A DNA stretch of 64,000 nt from Chrysomallon squamiferum (GCA_012295275.1 CM022669.1:2857640-2921639); one strand, 5' to 3'; positions 1 through 22,300 are shown, numbered from the stretch's first letter. Notes: generated by a model not told the origin, from the letters alone. A program made the numbers and translations.

Positions 1-1015
1 ACACTTAATGTACATTATCAGTATGAAGTTTAATGTGTGTAATGTTACATGTACTAGACTAACTGTAACACGTAATTTACCCTAGAAAGATAATGTGTGT
101 GATGTTACATGTACTAGACTGACAGTAACAAGTAGTGTACACTAAAAATATAAATTTTAATGTGTATTGTTATACATTCTATACTAACTGTAGAAAGCAG
201 TGCAGACTAGAAATACAAACTTTAACGTGTGTATTGATACATGTACTAGACTAGTGACTAGAAATACAAACTTTAACACATGTACTAGACTAAGTGTACT
301 AGAAATACAAACTTTAACGTGTATATTGATATATGTACTAGACTAACTGTAACACATACAGTGTACCAGAAATACTAACTTTAATGTGTGTGTATTGATA
401 TATGTACTAGACTAACTGTAACACGTACAGTGTACTAGAAATACAAACTTTAACGTGTATATTGATATATGTACTAGACTAACTGTAACACATACAGTGT
501 ACTAGAAATACTAACTTTAACGTGTATATTGATATATGTACTAGACTAACTGTAACACATACAGTGTACTAGAAATACAAACTTTAATGTATATGTACTG
601 TGTGAAATACAAACTTTGTGTTGATATATGTACTAGACTAACTGTAACACATACAGTGTGTACAAACTTTAGAGATATAAACTTTAAAACACATAATGAA
701 ATACAAACTTTAATATTGATACATGTACTAGACTAAACAGTGTACTAGAAATACAAACTTTAATGTGTGTCATGTACTAGACTAACTTTATCACGTTGTA
801 TGTATTAGAGATATAAACTTTAATGTGTATAATGTCATATGTACTAGACTAACTGTAACACATACAGTGTACCAGAAATACTAACTTTAATGTGTATAAT
901 GTCATATGTACCTAGACTAATTGTAATTCGTAGAATTCACTAGAAATATAAAGCTTAATGCGTGTATTATTTCATGTAGTAGATTAACTGTAACAAGTAG
1001 TATGTACTAGAAATA
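1..1015. repeat. 67-bp satellite array, runs off the left edge
   Basis: Tandem array with a period of 67 bp, measured between successive TGTACTAGAAATAC motifs at 431, 498 and 565. Each unit has two related halves, one with TACTAGAAATACAAAC and one with GTACTAGACTAACTG. Copies are nearly exact at 360-630 and decay towards 1000, with shortened and lengthened units (69 bp at 362-430). No open frame crosses it. The array begins before the window. Confidence 0.9.
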
Positions 1016-1500
1016 TTATTATTATTATTATTTAAATATATCCGTTATTGTTATTATTCTTATTTTGTTGACGAAATAATTATCGTCATCACTAGATAGA
1101 ATACAGTGTCTCGAATACACACAAACAACAAAACAACAACAACAACAAAACAAACATTATTTCACACAGATAAAAATTAATAAAATAAAATAAAACCAAA
1201 AATAAATAAATCGAAATGAAATGAAATAAGAATTAAAATAATAATTGTGAAATCTAGATAATCTTTTCATTATCATTATTATTATTGTTGTTATTATTAT
1301 TATTATTACTACTACTACTTCACTACTACTATTATTATTATTAATATTGTTGGCGAGTTATTACCATTATCTCTGGATAGAATACAACATCACCAATAGA
1401 CATAAACTTTATCTCACACATACATAGATAAAGGAAATAAATCGAAATGAAATAAATACTACTAAAATAAGGTGTGAAATCCGATAAATCTGTTTTTCAG
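1012..1500. repeat. Diverged ~245-bp tandem duplication
   Basis: Two copies, about 1012-1265 and 1266-1500. Each runs in the same order: a (TTA)n stretch, a TTGTTGGCGA-like block, a block with GATAGAATACA, an ACA-rich stretch with TTTCACACA or CTCACACA, AATAAATCGAAATGAAAT, and GTGAAATC followed by GATAATCT or GATAAATC. I see no coding potential. Confidence 0.6.
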
Positions 1501-2090
1501 TTCATCTTAGTAAAATGGGAGAGAGAAATCTAACGAAGGTTTCAAACGCATTCTATTTATAGGAAAGATTTCATTTCTAGTGGATTATACGTCTTGTCCA
1601 AAATGCTGAAAATAGAGAAAGCGTCCAAGAATGTCGTCTATTTATAAGAAAAGTCACACATTGTACTTCACTTCACTCTATGTAATATAATATACGCTAA
1701 TCACACAACAAACTTGGGTTTTACAAAACTTCAACTTTTCAGACGTAACGGCTATATTAAGGCTAAGCCAGAACCCGAAGAAGGCCTGATAGTGAATACT
1801 TATCAAATAAAAGTCAACAAAAATTCTTGTTTTTGGATTGTTCTCTATTGATTTTGTTACATTTTTTTAAAATTATTTTTTGAAGGTTTGATCTTATCGA
1901 AGCTCACGTACATCGAATTCCCTTCAGTGCTGCCCGCTCACGTTTTACCACAGAATCTGACAGCTGTGTATGCGTCAGTGCGTTCGCTTCACTTCGCATG
2001 TACGTCTTAGCGTTGTCGTGATGCGTGATGGTTCGCTGGATCAATTCACTTCAGCCCGTTCTTTAGCAGATTTTCTCTATCCAGCCATTT
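1501..2090. other. Upstream sequence of gene A, no gene recognised
   Basis: AT-rich to about 1880, then more GC-rich at 1900-2090 with many CG dinucleotides. The GC-rich part sits directly before the CCAAT and TATA motifs of the proposed promoter and may hold proximal regulatory sites. Short open frames here have no start and no recognisable product. Confidence 0.4.
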
Positions 2091-2160
2091 GATTCCTATT
2101 GATTGGTTTATTAAAGGCAGTCGCTCCTTTTTCTGTTTATGGGAATGTCAATATAAAAAG
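2091..2160 (+). promoter_or_regulatory. Candidate core promoter of gene A (inverted CCAAT plus TATA)
   Basis: GATTGG, an inverted CCAAT box, lies at 2101-2106 and ATATAAAAAG, a TATA box, at 2151-2160. The spacing fits a CCAAT near -75 and a TATA near -28 for a start around 2180-2190. A GC-rich stretch lies upstream and the tentative signal-peptide start codon 0.5 kb downstream. The call rests on motif and position only. Confidence 0.45.
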
Positions 2161-2659
2161 TCCCGCTGCAGCTAATTGATAAGAACAGACTAACAGAGCA
2201 ATGACAGTAGATATCATTTATCATCTTGTATTGTATGTTTGATGACACATTATCGTTTATATGTTGATCCCTAATGACCTTTAATGTTATTATGTGTATT
2301 AAACAAATTCAAATTCATTTTTTTCGTTTATGTCTGCTTAGTATTTCTTATACGACTTTTGTTGAATCGTTCTGAATGCAGCTTTCCAAATACAATTTGA
2401 CGTGTCCATTAACAATGACATAATATCGTAATATTTCAAAATGATATCTTTCAGTTAAGAAATAATGATAAATAAAACGAGAAATCCAACAGATCAAAAT
2501 AATTTATCGTTAATATGGCAAAAAATATAAATGTTAAAGACGATAATACTTTATTATTATTAATTTCTTTTGTACGGTATCGACATTCATTAATTTCATC
2601 TAAGCTGATGTTACAAAAACCCTTAACAAGCTGAGTCTCTATATATTGACGACCTTCGC
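2161..2659 (+). other. Probable 5' leader of gene A
   Basis: Sequence between the TATA box and the proposed ATG at 2660. It contains several short upstream open frames (for example a 13-codon one starting near 2202), so the real leader may be spliced or may start closer to 2660. No protein-like open frame. Confidence 0.3.
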
Positions 2660-11966
<9,307 letters not shown>

Positions 11967-12950
11967 ACAAGATAATTAAAGGATGTTTTTGTAATAATAT
12001 CTTTTGTATATAGGGACACAACAGAATATATATTTTACAAAAAAGATTGAAAAGCTAGTCCGATAAAATTTCAGAATGTTGGATATCGGTTAGAAATATC
12101 GACAAACTATATCGGTTTTGAATATTTTAATACTTGAACGCTTGAAACATTCACTAGTCTGACTGATATAAAGTTTATGTGTTAATGAGACGTTGATAAA
12201 CTGTTTGCAGTTTATTTATACTTTTACTGTAAGACTTGTACATGTGTAACATCTTAATTACATTTTGATATGTAAGCATATTTTGCATATGTTAATGTAG
12301 TTGAATTATTGTCTTGTATAACCTTATAACATTTGTATACTGTCATTATATTTTCAGTAATTTAAAATAACTGTGTAGACGAGATATATAATATTTAAAA
12401 AGAATATATTTAATTAATTTATTTATTTATTTTAAATATTCATTCATTCATTAAGTCTTGTTTTGTATATTTACCACTTTTGTTGTTTATAGAGACACAT
12501 CTTGATAATAGTGTTTTTTTCCGGAAGGAATCAGGGAAGTCATTTTCTTCATCGGATGAATTTCTACGATTATAAAGAGAGTTTCATATACTAAAACAGT
12601 ACTAAACATTTCTGTGTAGAGCCAGATAGTAGAACAGTTTGTAATATTCACTAAAATTTGGTTAGGCGAACTCGTTTTGTAGAACTCGTTTTGTTGTTGT
12701 CGTTTCTACATAGTTCCAATCGGTCACGACCGTTTGGCAGTTGAAAACGAAACACAAATAACTGTTATGACTGTAGTTTCTAAAATATTGTCGAAAAATT
12801 ATTTTAAGGTTCTAAAGTTGTTCAGGGCAATAATAAAACAGTAGTGGAAAATATACTCTGTCTGTAATAAATTCTATTTCTGTACTATATCTTGCTGTCA
12901 TCATTCTGTTTCTATCTTTCTGTATATATATACACACACATACATACATG
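11967..12950 (+). other. 3' untranslated region of gene A with poly(A) signal candidates
   Basis: AT-rich sequence after the stop. AATAAA occurs at 12832-12837 and 12866-12871, and again after the next microsatellite at 13245-13250. Any of these could end the transcript. No other gene seen. Confidence 0.4.
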
Positions 12951-13107
<157 letters not shown>

Positions 13108-13260
13108 CATTGGCAAATGTACATAACCACAAACATTCTTAAATTTAGAATAATGAAAAAGACAGATAATAGATGAGTACAGCATACAGTGACATATACA
13201 TATGTATATATAACTGTATGATTATACATGTATTGTGTTGTCAAAATAAAGCTATATACC

Positions 13261-14080
13261 AGTATGAGATAGCATGTTGTCAATTATGGAAATTTTACAT
13301 GTAAAAGACGCTGCGATGGATCCAGTATTTAACAACAATTATACCAGACCTTAACCTTAACATTCAAGATGAAATGAATGTGATATGTCAATAACGGAGA
13401 TATCGATCAGGTGCAGTAATACACACATCACAGTGATCCAATAGCTTGAACTTGAAAATGACCATTGAACGCTCCGACAAGGATTGATCACACAAACCAC
13501 CCAGTCTCAGATCAGTCCTAGGACACCTACAGTATCGCTGTACCCTGTCTTCTGAAGTACAGGCCACTTTCAGATGATGTCGTTAATTAATAGATATCAG
13601 AAAACTAAAATAATGTCTTTCTGTCGCGGCTTGGTTTAGAAATCATTAATAATCGAGGAAATTACATGTTAATGACGGAGCACAAACTGAAAACACCAAG
13701 TTAACACTACAAACAAAAACGTTGACGTGGACTAAACCAAGATGGTAAATTTCCCATTTGTATTCATGAATTCATTTAAATGCTGTTGCTGTTTATCTTA
13801 GGTATAAATATGGTAGCTATTTGTCCGTCGAGTTAGGTTGGGATGTCGATCCGAGCTGGTGTCGCGGGATATTTGTATCATATTCATCTGATAATGGCCA
13901 ATATATAGTTTTCTCTCTGATGCGTTTTATTTGTACATGAATTAATTTTCCATTTATTATTATCACGTTTGTCTATCATATCTCTCTCTCTCACTGGCTG
14001 ATTGCTTTATCTACTTCATATAACATACACGCCTAACTATGTTCTTTCCTATTTAGCTACCTATCTACATATCTGAGTAT
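13261..14080. other. Unique sequence, no gene recognised
   Basis: Moderate GC for this window (13300-13870), but all frames are broken by stops within a few dozen codons and I recognise no motif or RNA. Confidence 0.5.
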
Positions 14081-14087
14081 CTTAGTG

Positions 14088-14088
<1 letters not shown>

Positions 14089-14118
<30 letters not shown>

Positions 14119-14176
14119 GTCTGTCTGTCTGTCTGTCTGTCTCTATCTATCTATCTATCTGTCTATCTGTCTGTCC

Positions 14177-14206
<30 letters not shown>
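14089..14206. repeat. (TATC)n / (TGTC)n tetranucleotide array
   Basis: Alternating blocks of CTAT and CTGT repeats; the 131-codon frame over it is repeat-derived. Confidence 0.97.
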
Positions 14207-14207
<1 letters not shown>

Positions 14208-14659
14208 CCTTCCCCATCTCTATCTTTTCTTTTTCTCTTAATCTCTTCCATATATAAATACATATGCATATACGTATACGTATGTATGAATATGTGTGAA
14301 TATGTGCTTAAGCATGTATTTACGTATATATATATTCACATATGCATGCATGCATACGTAAATACGTGCTTAAGCACATACATACATACACACATAAATA
14401 TATGTAAATACATACTTAAAAATGTATGGGTGAGGAATACACTTGTTTTACCTGTAACTGTTACTGGATTCTTTTTGTGAAAAACAGAAACTGGTCTGAA
14501 AAATTTAACTCTGGATAATAAAACACTTTGCGGCTTTTACAGGCGACGTTACAACACAAAAATCAAATTATGTTTGTACTTACTGAACAATAATTGGCAT
14601 ATTTTTAGTTTAGTTTTGTTTATTATATATAAAAAATAACCTCTAAAAAATAAGAATTA

Positions 14660-14935
14660 AAAATAAACAAATAAACTATCTGTCACTATCTGTTAAAAAA
14701 AGCAGCAACAGCTACAAAATTCACAGAAAATCAACTATAAAAACTAAATAAAATACTAACACCCCAAACAACAACAACAACAACAACAACATAAACCATT
14801 AAAACGACCAACCAACCAAGCAAAATAATACTCACCTCAAAAAAAAAGAAAGAAAAGAAAACAACAAAAAAAACATGTTTACATCATACTTAATTACAAG
14901 TGCTAATTACAAAATTGTTACTATCATAAAACATG
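14660..14935. repeat. Dispersed repeat, copy 1
   Basis: Runs from AAATAAACAAATAAACT through AACAGCTACAAAATTCACA, a CAA-triplet block, CGACCAACCAACCAAGCAAA, and ends in TTACAAGTGCTAATTACAAA. Copy 2 lies 1.2 kb downstream in the same orientation and order. No frame is open. It may be a non-autonomous element or a local duplication; I cannot classify it. Confidence 0.85.
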
Positions 14936-15448
14936 AAAAAAAAAAAAAAAAAAATTGAAATAAGTTGATTTGATAGGCTGTTAAAAATAAATTCCTTTTT
15001 TTTTTTTTATTTTTTTTAACACCCATTTTCTAACGACGGAGGTAAACCAGTGTAATGTGGCTTAGACACGCAAAACAAACTCTTTATTTCTTGAAATCGA
15101 TTAATTAATTCACTTTAGCTTCACACTCAAGATTCTAAAATGAACTGGCTAAAACATTTTACTTCTGCTGCCTCTTGAAACAGTGACACGAAAGTGTGAT
15201 CACTTGATTGCTTCGTCAAACTACTTAAATCCATTTAATTAATTCTCTGTACGAACGTGAACATCTCAAAGTCATGTAAATAATGTATCTCTTGTCAGGC
15301 GACACTTAGTAAACAAATAAACTAACTGTATCGAATTAGTATACCTGAGATATTTTAGCCATGTGATACATCCACTCATCTATTCATCCTTCAGTATATC
15401 TATCCATGTATGAGTCTTTATGTGCCTTCTGCTTTCAGTCTCTCTCTG

Positions 15449-15498
15449 TATGTATGTATGTATGTATGTATGTATGTGTGTGTGTATCTATCTGTGTG

Positions 15499-15530
<32 letters not shown>
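15449..15530. repeat. (TATG)n and (TATC)n array
   Basis: TGTATGTATG repeats to 15476, a GTGT interruption, then CTATCTAT repeats. Confidence 0.95.
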
Positions 15531-15531
<1 letters not shown>

Positions 15532-15892
15532 ATTAGATCCACAGTTATATTTTAAATTCAGGTGTGAAATACTGAACTGGATGTAGCATGTTATATAAAC
15601 ACAGTAACCCTATTCTTCATGATTATATTTTGAAGAAACAGAATCTAAAAGTTATCATTAAATACGTTTTAAAAATATAGAAAAAGCCAGTTCGAAAATT
15701 GCTGAAAAGACAAAATTATGGATTTGGATAATTTGTGTGCAATATAATATTTATTTGTTAGAAAACTCATTAGATACTAATATAATGTGTGACATTTAAA
15801 CAGCATGTATCCATGAAAAAAAGAGAAAAAGAAATAAGTTGAAAAACGAAAACATTAACAACAGCAAAACTGTCTATAAAAAGCTCCAAAAA

Positions 15893-16160
15893 AATAAACA
15901 AATAAACTGTCTATCATAAAAGCAAATTTAAAAAAAAGCAGTAACAGCTACAAAATTCACAAAAAAGCAACTGTAAAAACTAAATAAAAACCCAACACCC
16001 CAAACAACAACAACAACAGCAACAACAACAACAAAACCATTATAACGACCAACCAACCAAGCAAAAAAATATCAGCTCAGAAAAAACAACAAAAAACATG
16101 TTTACAACATACTTAATTACAAGTGCTAATTACAAAATTGTTACTATCATAAAATATTTA
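15893..16160. repeat. Dispersed repeat, copy 2
   Basis: Same orientation and block order as 14660-14935, with matching ends AAATAAACAAATAAACT and TTACAAGTGCTAATTACAAA. Differences are mostly in the CAA-triplet block and in A-runs. Confidence 0.85.
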
Positions 16161-16289
16161 AATAAAAAATAAAAACCCCTAGAAAAAAACGAAAAAAAAA
16201 AAACGAAAAAAGAAACAAGAAAAAACTAAAAACTAAAAACGGCAGCTATCTCATTGGCTGTATATTCGTGTACATTAAACATAATGTCT

Positions 16290-17005
16290 GTCTGAAGAAA
16301 AATCTAATTACACGAGGCAATTTTTTCTCGTTTCTTTCTCCTTATGTGAATTAGAACAATGAGCATGAGAACAGGTTAAAAGCAGTTTAACAGCTTGGCG
16401 AAATGTATGTGATCCGAATTTTCTTAACGAAAATTTAATTTCTCTTCTTAAATTCCGTGAACGTCACTTCTAGAATCGGATTACAGTTTATTTGAACTAG
16501 TGCTTATCCGTTAGGTTCAAATTTCATTTTTAAAGCTTACTTTCCTCATATTATTATAATTTTTTTTTTTTTTTTTTAAATTCTTTATTTAATCTCCAGA
16601 TTATGCTTATTGGAATGGGTGTATCCAGGATTTCTAACTATTCGGGAAGTAAACAAGACATAAGTGAACCTAATTTGCATAAACAAAGGTCATGACCTGC
16701 ACGTGTACTGCATTGTCACAAACAAACACTGGGTGGGAATGATGCCCCTCTCCCCTCCCCTCTCCCCCCTCAAAATATGCAGTGATTATTGAACTGTTCA
16801 ACTGTTGAATAAATATCTAATTGTTATAAAGCTATTTCCCCTTCGTTTTTCTCAGATTATGTAAATTCTAAATAATATTTCAGAAAATAGGTTCAAAAAT
16901 AGTTTAAGAGCATGGCGAAATGTCTTTGACCCGAATTACATTCATAAATTTATAATTTCCCGTATTAAATCAAGAAAATTCCATTTTTAAATAAGATTTC
17001 AATCA
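16290..17005. repeat. Old ~530-bp-spaced duplication
   Basis: Blocks at about 16300-16545 and 16820-17005 share order and partial sequence: a TCGTTT...TTATGTGAATT-like block, then AGTTTAACAGCTTGGCGAAATG against AGTTTAAGAGCATGGCGAAATG, then a CCGAATT block. Degenerate and non-coding. The gap holds a poly-T run (16560-16577) and a pyrimidine-rich CCCCTC stretch. Confidence 0.5.
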
Positions 17006-17790
17006 TTTGCCCAGTCGTAATATCCACGAAACACTTTTGGTTTGTTTGGGTTTGTCATCTAGAAAGCTCGGTCCAATTTAATTGCACATATTGGAATCTA
17101 ATAAAGGGTATCACGCTAAGCTGGAAAACACATCGCTTAAGTTGATCAGGACGAGAACATGCGGAACAGGAAATGAAACTGACTTACATGGATGTTTTCA
17201 GTGGACAATCAACCGACTGATCGGACCTGCACGACTCTCACTTCAGCTGGCAAACAGAATACACTTTTGTGCAGGTTTATTCAAACAGTGACATGGCGCG
17301 CCGACATCGAAATGAAACCTTCGACTTACAAATTCATTTAAATCGTCTTAGTGTTAATATTAGTCTGTTTTAAGTAAAAAAAAAAAAAAAAGATTAAAAA
17401 AAAGCTCGTTCATTTCGAATTTTCGTTTATCAGACTGATTTTGTTTTCTTCATTTCTCGTTAATATTATTCTTGAATCGAGATTTAAGTATAATTTAAGT
17501 CTGAAAGACTTTATAATGGAGTATATAATATATAAAAGTTTATTCAGAAGATATTTTCAATTTATAGAGTTGGACAAGAATGTTTCCACTTTTGTAAGAA
17601 TATTCCTAGATTTACAAAACATTTTCTGGTTACTGAATACTTGATTAATTTTGTATTATATTTAGAAATTAACGAACACCTAAAAGTGCATAGGGTTAAT
17701 TATTATTAGGGGTCAATAACACAGTAAATATTTGCTCATGATACTTGAGACGTAACCAAGGGTATTTTATGTGCATCTCCCATGGATAAT
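17006..17790. other. Unique sequence with one small unassigned open frame
   Basis: The + strand frame at 17082-17291 (69 codons) has fairly even composition but no recognisable domain, signal or close splice sites. Its length is within chance for the base composition. A poly-A run lies at 17377-17391. Confidence 0.3.
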
Positions 17791-17796
17791 TATCAG

Positions 17797-17867
<71 letters not shown>

Positions 17868-17868
17868 G
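17797..17868. repeat. (TATC)n microsatellite
   Basis: About 18 perfect CTAT units. Confidence 0.97.
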
Positions 17869-18054
17869 CCTGTATGATTACACTCATATATATACACCAA
17901 AACAGAAAATAACTGAAAATACGCGTTAAGAAGAACTGGTTATAATCTGTATGTTAGAGCAAGTTTAACTATTTAATGCTAAAAATGTATTTTAGAATCT
18001 GTATCCATTAATGATGATTTAATCCTTCACAGATTATAAGCAGAGTATAGCACA

Positions 18055-18099
<45 letters not shown>

Positions 18100-18140
18100 A
18101 CACACACACACTCACACGCACACGCATACACACGCACACA
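18055..18140. repeat. (CA)n microsatellite
   Basis: CACACA run with a few CACG and CATA interruptions, followed by a short A-run at 18172-18188. Confidence 0.95.
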
Positions 18141-18269
18141 CAAAAAGGCGCGCGAGCAAACGCCCACAAAGAAAAAAAAAAAAAAAAATTATGATAATAA
18201 TAATGAATAATTCTGAGGCTAAAGTTTGTAAATAGAACAAAGAGAAGAAAATCATTTCATCTGCTTAAC

Positions 18270-18575
18270 ATGGAAGAAAAAAAAAATCATGAAATAAATA
18301 CTCATTTGCATTTTTCTCATCAAAATAATTATTACGAGCTAGGTGGTGATGACATGTTAATGACAACATATTCCCCGGACACCAAACACGATTACACAAA
18401 AGTGACCGAATCCTCCCCACTTCATTACGTCACAGTTGAAAGGATCTCAGACGCACGTAGTACTCAGCTCATTTTAATTTCACGTCGCATGCTGATAATA
18501 ATTATTTGTCACAAATCTAATAATAATAATTGTTATGTTAATGCGATATTTGTGTGTCTTCGTGTCTTAAGTTAG
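18270..18575 (+). CDS. Hypothetical 101-codon open frame, doubtful
   Basis: The ATG at 18270 has a favourable context (AACATGG) and its first ~75 codons are compositionally mixed, with no repeat. No signal peptide, domain or partner exon is visible, and the end runs through AAT repeats. It lies in the intergenic desert and overlaps a cluster of transcription-factor-like motifs, so a non-coding enhancer is at least as likely. Confidence 0.12.
   Translation: MEEKKNHEINTHLHFSHQNNYYELGGDDMLMTTYSPDTKHDYTKVTESSPLHYVTVERISDARSTQLILISRRMLIIIICHKSNNNNCYVNAIFVCLRVLS
18304..18432. promoter_or_regulatory. Cluster of POU octamer, homeodomain and CRE-like motifs
   Basis: A perfect ATTTGCAT octamer lies at 18304-18311, followed by AATAATTATTA-type homeodomain cores at about 18323-18334 and TTACGTCA, a CRE variant, at 18425-18432. 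The motifs sit in unique sequence within the intergenic region, at a spacing seen in animal enhancers. Motif-only evidence. Confidence 0.25.
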
Positions 18576-19330
18576 CGAATGACAGTAAGCTTTATAAATG
18601 GTTTTCTTAAACATTTAGACAGCGGAAGCTATTTTCAACTTAATAACCAGCTGAAAGTCTTGTTATTTTGTCAATTAAAGAAAGCCCCAATCACATTGAA
18701 AAGTAATGTCCACTGATGAAATGATTCAGTTTTAACTGACTTACTTGGTTATTTAATTTATTTAATTAATTTATTTTATTTGTTTTACTCGCCTTTTTCC
18801 ATTGCTAATTAACTTATACATTTTGTTATTTCTTTCATTATTTTTTAACGTTTAGTTCTTTGTTTAATCATTAATTTATTTATACTTTATTAAATTTATT
18901 TAAAAAATATTTATTCTTTCCTTCCTTTCTTAGTTCATTAATTCATTATTTCATCAATTTATATTTTTAATTAATTCATTTATTCATTTATTTCGAATTT
19001 AACTATATTTATATATTTATTTTTTATCTCATGAATATTTATTTAATTGTTTTATGAGTTTATTTATATTTAATGCAATGGTATAAAGACGTTGTGTGTA
19101 TGTCGTTACCACTGATATAAAACAGAACATGCAATATTATTACGTGATTGAAACCTGTCGATTTTTCGTAATTGATTATCATCCGACAGTGCCACTTTTC
19201 CAGCAGTCAAACTTCAAACGCTTTATTACGATCTGTCAGAAGCAATTTCACAATTCCTTGCTTACTACATTGATCTCTATCATGTGCAACACAAGTTATT
19301 TTGAAAAAATCGGAGTTATTTCTAGCTTTT
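18576..19330. other. AT-rich intergenic sequence, no gene
   Basis: Low-complexity TTTATTTAATT-type sequence dominates 18745-19070. The 95-codon + frame at 19096-19383 has no recognisable product. Confidence 0.6.
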
Positions 19331-19343
19331 CCGCCAGATGGCG
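19331..19343 (+). promoter_or_regulatory. CTCF-like core motif, + orientation
   Basis: CCGCCAGATGGCG matches the bilaterian CTCF core (CCASYAGRKGGCR) at every position but the third. It lies between the two convergent genes, about 7.4 kb past the 3' end of gene A. The motif is well known in vertebrates and related in insects; its use in this organism is assumed. Confidence 0.35.
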
Positions 19344-19383
19344 TGTCGCACGGAAGATCATGGCAGACACGGCGGTAAGATAG

Positions 19384-22300
19384 CATGTTAAAGCGAGATT
19401 GATTGAAGTATTAAAATGAGACAGATTCTGATGAATTCTGCAGAATTTTGTTAATCCTTGCTCCGTATCAGGCGCTATTTTCTTAAGAAGAAGCTTTTAC
19501 GTCGACAGAAATTAATATAAGGAAAAAACAAAGAATAATTGTTTTTGAAGAGGTATAAAGTTCTAAACAATGAAAAGGACAGTTAAAGGTTGGCACAAAT
19601 TAAAAATCAAGCCTGTTGCCTTGGTAAACTGTGAAATCGTTTTCTTGCTGAGATTAAAAAGTGATTAATGAAAAGCGATGTCTCCGGGAAATGGCGTGTG
19701 AGGGTTTAAATGACGTATTCAGTTTAAATATATTATTAATCACCGTCACAAACCTTTTCACACCCAACTCTTAAATTCGTAATTTATTTCAAATTGTACC
19801 TTCAAGTTCTATATACAAAAAAAATATATAAAATAAAATCTTTAAAATCATTCTCGAATGGCGAGAAGTCACAGATCTAAATTAGAATTTTTAAAATATT
19901 CTGAACGACAAAATTACATTTTATTAAAAAGCATTTAGAAATCGAAGCCGAAAAATCAATGCTTGCCAGTTAAAGCAAAGGTTATCATATCACGTTTTTA
20001 GAGAAATAATACGATTTTAATAATCCTTCCGGAATCTGTGTGTTATATTATTTTTGTGTAATATTTCTGCCTTGGAATACAAACACACACACTCAGAGAA
20101 AGAGAGACTGAAACCCATGCATACGAGGCACCACTAACTATTATTGTTATGATAATGATGACAATGATGATGATGATGATGATGGTAATGACGCTGATTA
20201 TTATTAATTAGTTAATCTTAGTTTTATCTTTGTGACAAAAACAGCTTAAAACATTTTGTATCTCTCCTGGTTATTGTTATTTCCCTGTGAAGACAGAAGT
20301 TTGCTAATAATAAAGTATGACGATACAAAACATTTTCCTAGTGATTCATAGATTCTGCCATTTTCCCGTTTTATCTTTGTGTACGTGTTACGTCATGTCT
20401 TACATAAACAAATCTGATAGACTGGTAGATAGTGCAACTTTGACAGTGATTTACAAACCGACGATAAAATAAAACATGTACTAGTGAATTCATCATTCAC
20501 AAACGTGCTACATAAACATGCCGACTCATTTATTTTTATTCTCTGTAAAATATAGGCTCACGAACGTACACGAAACAAAAGGTAAAAAAACGAAAAAAAA
20601 AGAAAAGGTTTGACTACATAGATTGTCATGGACTGATGATCCTGTTACCATATTTTTATTTTTAGAAATATCCGTTTACAGATTGTTAATGCTCAGCTCT
20701 GAAGTATATCAGTGTGTTTTATACTGTTTATGATCAGGTGTCATTGAAAGAACTCTTGCAGCTAATCAAGAAGAAAAAAATAAAGAAGAAAAAAAGAAGG
20801 TTGACATCTGTGTAGCGGTCGCGGGTTTCCTTTCTTATTAGTAAGACTGTGAATCGTTTTAGTTCATATACTTTAAATAGGGACTGATTTCGAACAATAC
20901 AATTCAGGCCTACTTATAGATTACATTTCCTGGAATTTTATATAACAAAATAAATATTTTCTCCTGTTTTCTCATATATTTGTTTTCTAAAATTCTGCTC
21001 GATAAATTCAACGTTTTAAAATATTTTTTCTTCATTCATTTGTTTATGTTTTTGTTTTTTTTATTATTTAGTTTTGAGTAACATTTCTTCCACAACAAAA
21101 TATAATATATACCTTACACGTAGAGTAATAATAATAATAGTTATTTTTGAACTGATCTGAAACATTCCTCTTTAAATACGTAAATAAATTTTTACAACAT
21201 TTCAATTCAGATTCTATGATCAAGGAATGCTAAAAAAAAAAAAAAAATAATAATAATAAAAAAAAATTCTGCCTCACCGTTTTTGTATTTTCACAACAAA
21301 AATTCTTTCCCACCAAACGAGCGAGCGATGGGGGATCTTAAACGCATGTTTGATAAAAGCGGATTGGTTAGCAAAGAACAAAAACACGTTCTGCACGATC
21401 GTGTGTGCAGTTTGATAAATAAGTACTCTTTTACGTGTTTGTTTTACAAACACAGCCCCATTGCAAGACTGTATCAATATCTGAATGAAAATATTTTTGT
21501 TTTCAATCATCGGTACTGCTGGTGCCATTTCGGTAGATTACGATACTGCATCAGTCCTTGAGGCAGTCGGTGAAAAATGTTCTTCGTGCCAAATTGTGCA
21601 TTGCAGCTCTCTGTAGTAGCTATAGGATACAGATAACTAAATGTACACATAAATCGTGAAGTTTAAAAAAAATATAAGGAAACAAAACATCTGGGGTTTT
21701 TTAATCATGAAGCTGGCTTCTTACACCTAGTTGTGCGAAGGAAAAGTTGGCTGTTCTGTTTTCTTGTTATTGAATTTTTGAACAGCATGTAATGTTTTAA
21801 AATAATTATAATCGTAAAAATATTAAAAATTTTTTGTGTGAGTGTTTCATGCAAACTTAACAAAATAACAACGGCAACAACAACAACATAACAAATAATA
21901 AATAAATAAATAAAACAAAAGAACTAAACAAATCTACGCTTTACGCAATAAAATAAAATGTACAAAAATGTAAAAAATGTAAAATGTAAATTGGTAAAAA
22001 AAAGAAGAAAAAAAGAGACAGTATGTGAGAAATAACATTATAAAAACTGTGATATTAAATTAATAATGCATAAAATGGCAGTGTTTTTATTTTTTTTCAT
22101 AAACTTTGTAAAATTTTGTCTTTGAAGTTTGAAAACATTATCAAACGGCTTGTATTTATTGCTAGATAAAAAGAGGCGGCTTAAATAACAGCTCCAGACA
22201 CAGTCGAATAAACGTGAAGTTCACGGATACAAAGATAACATTAATTTGTTGTTTTATCTCTAAGAATTAACAGACAGCTTTACAGTTTGTCAGAGGTCAT

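Noticed and set aside
1-1015. CRISPR-like array
   Set aside because: The repeats are contiguous, with no unique spacers, in eukaryotic DNA with introns.
14085-14480. 131-codon frame on the + strand
   Set aside because: The first half is a (TATC)n/(TGTC)n repeat translation and the second half runs through ATGTAT-type repeats.
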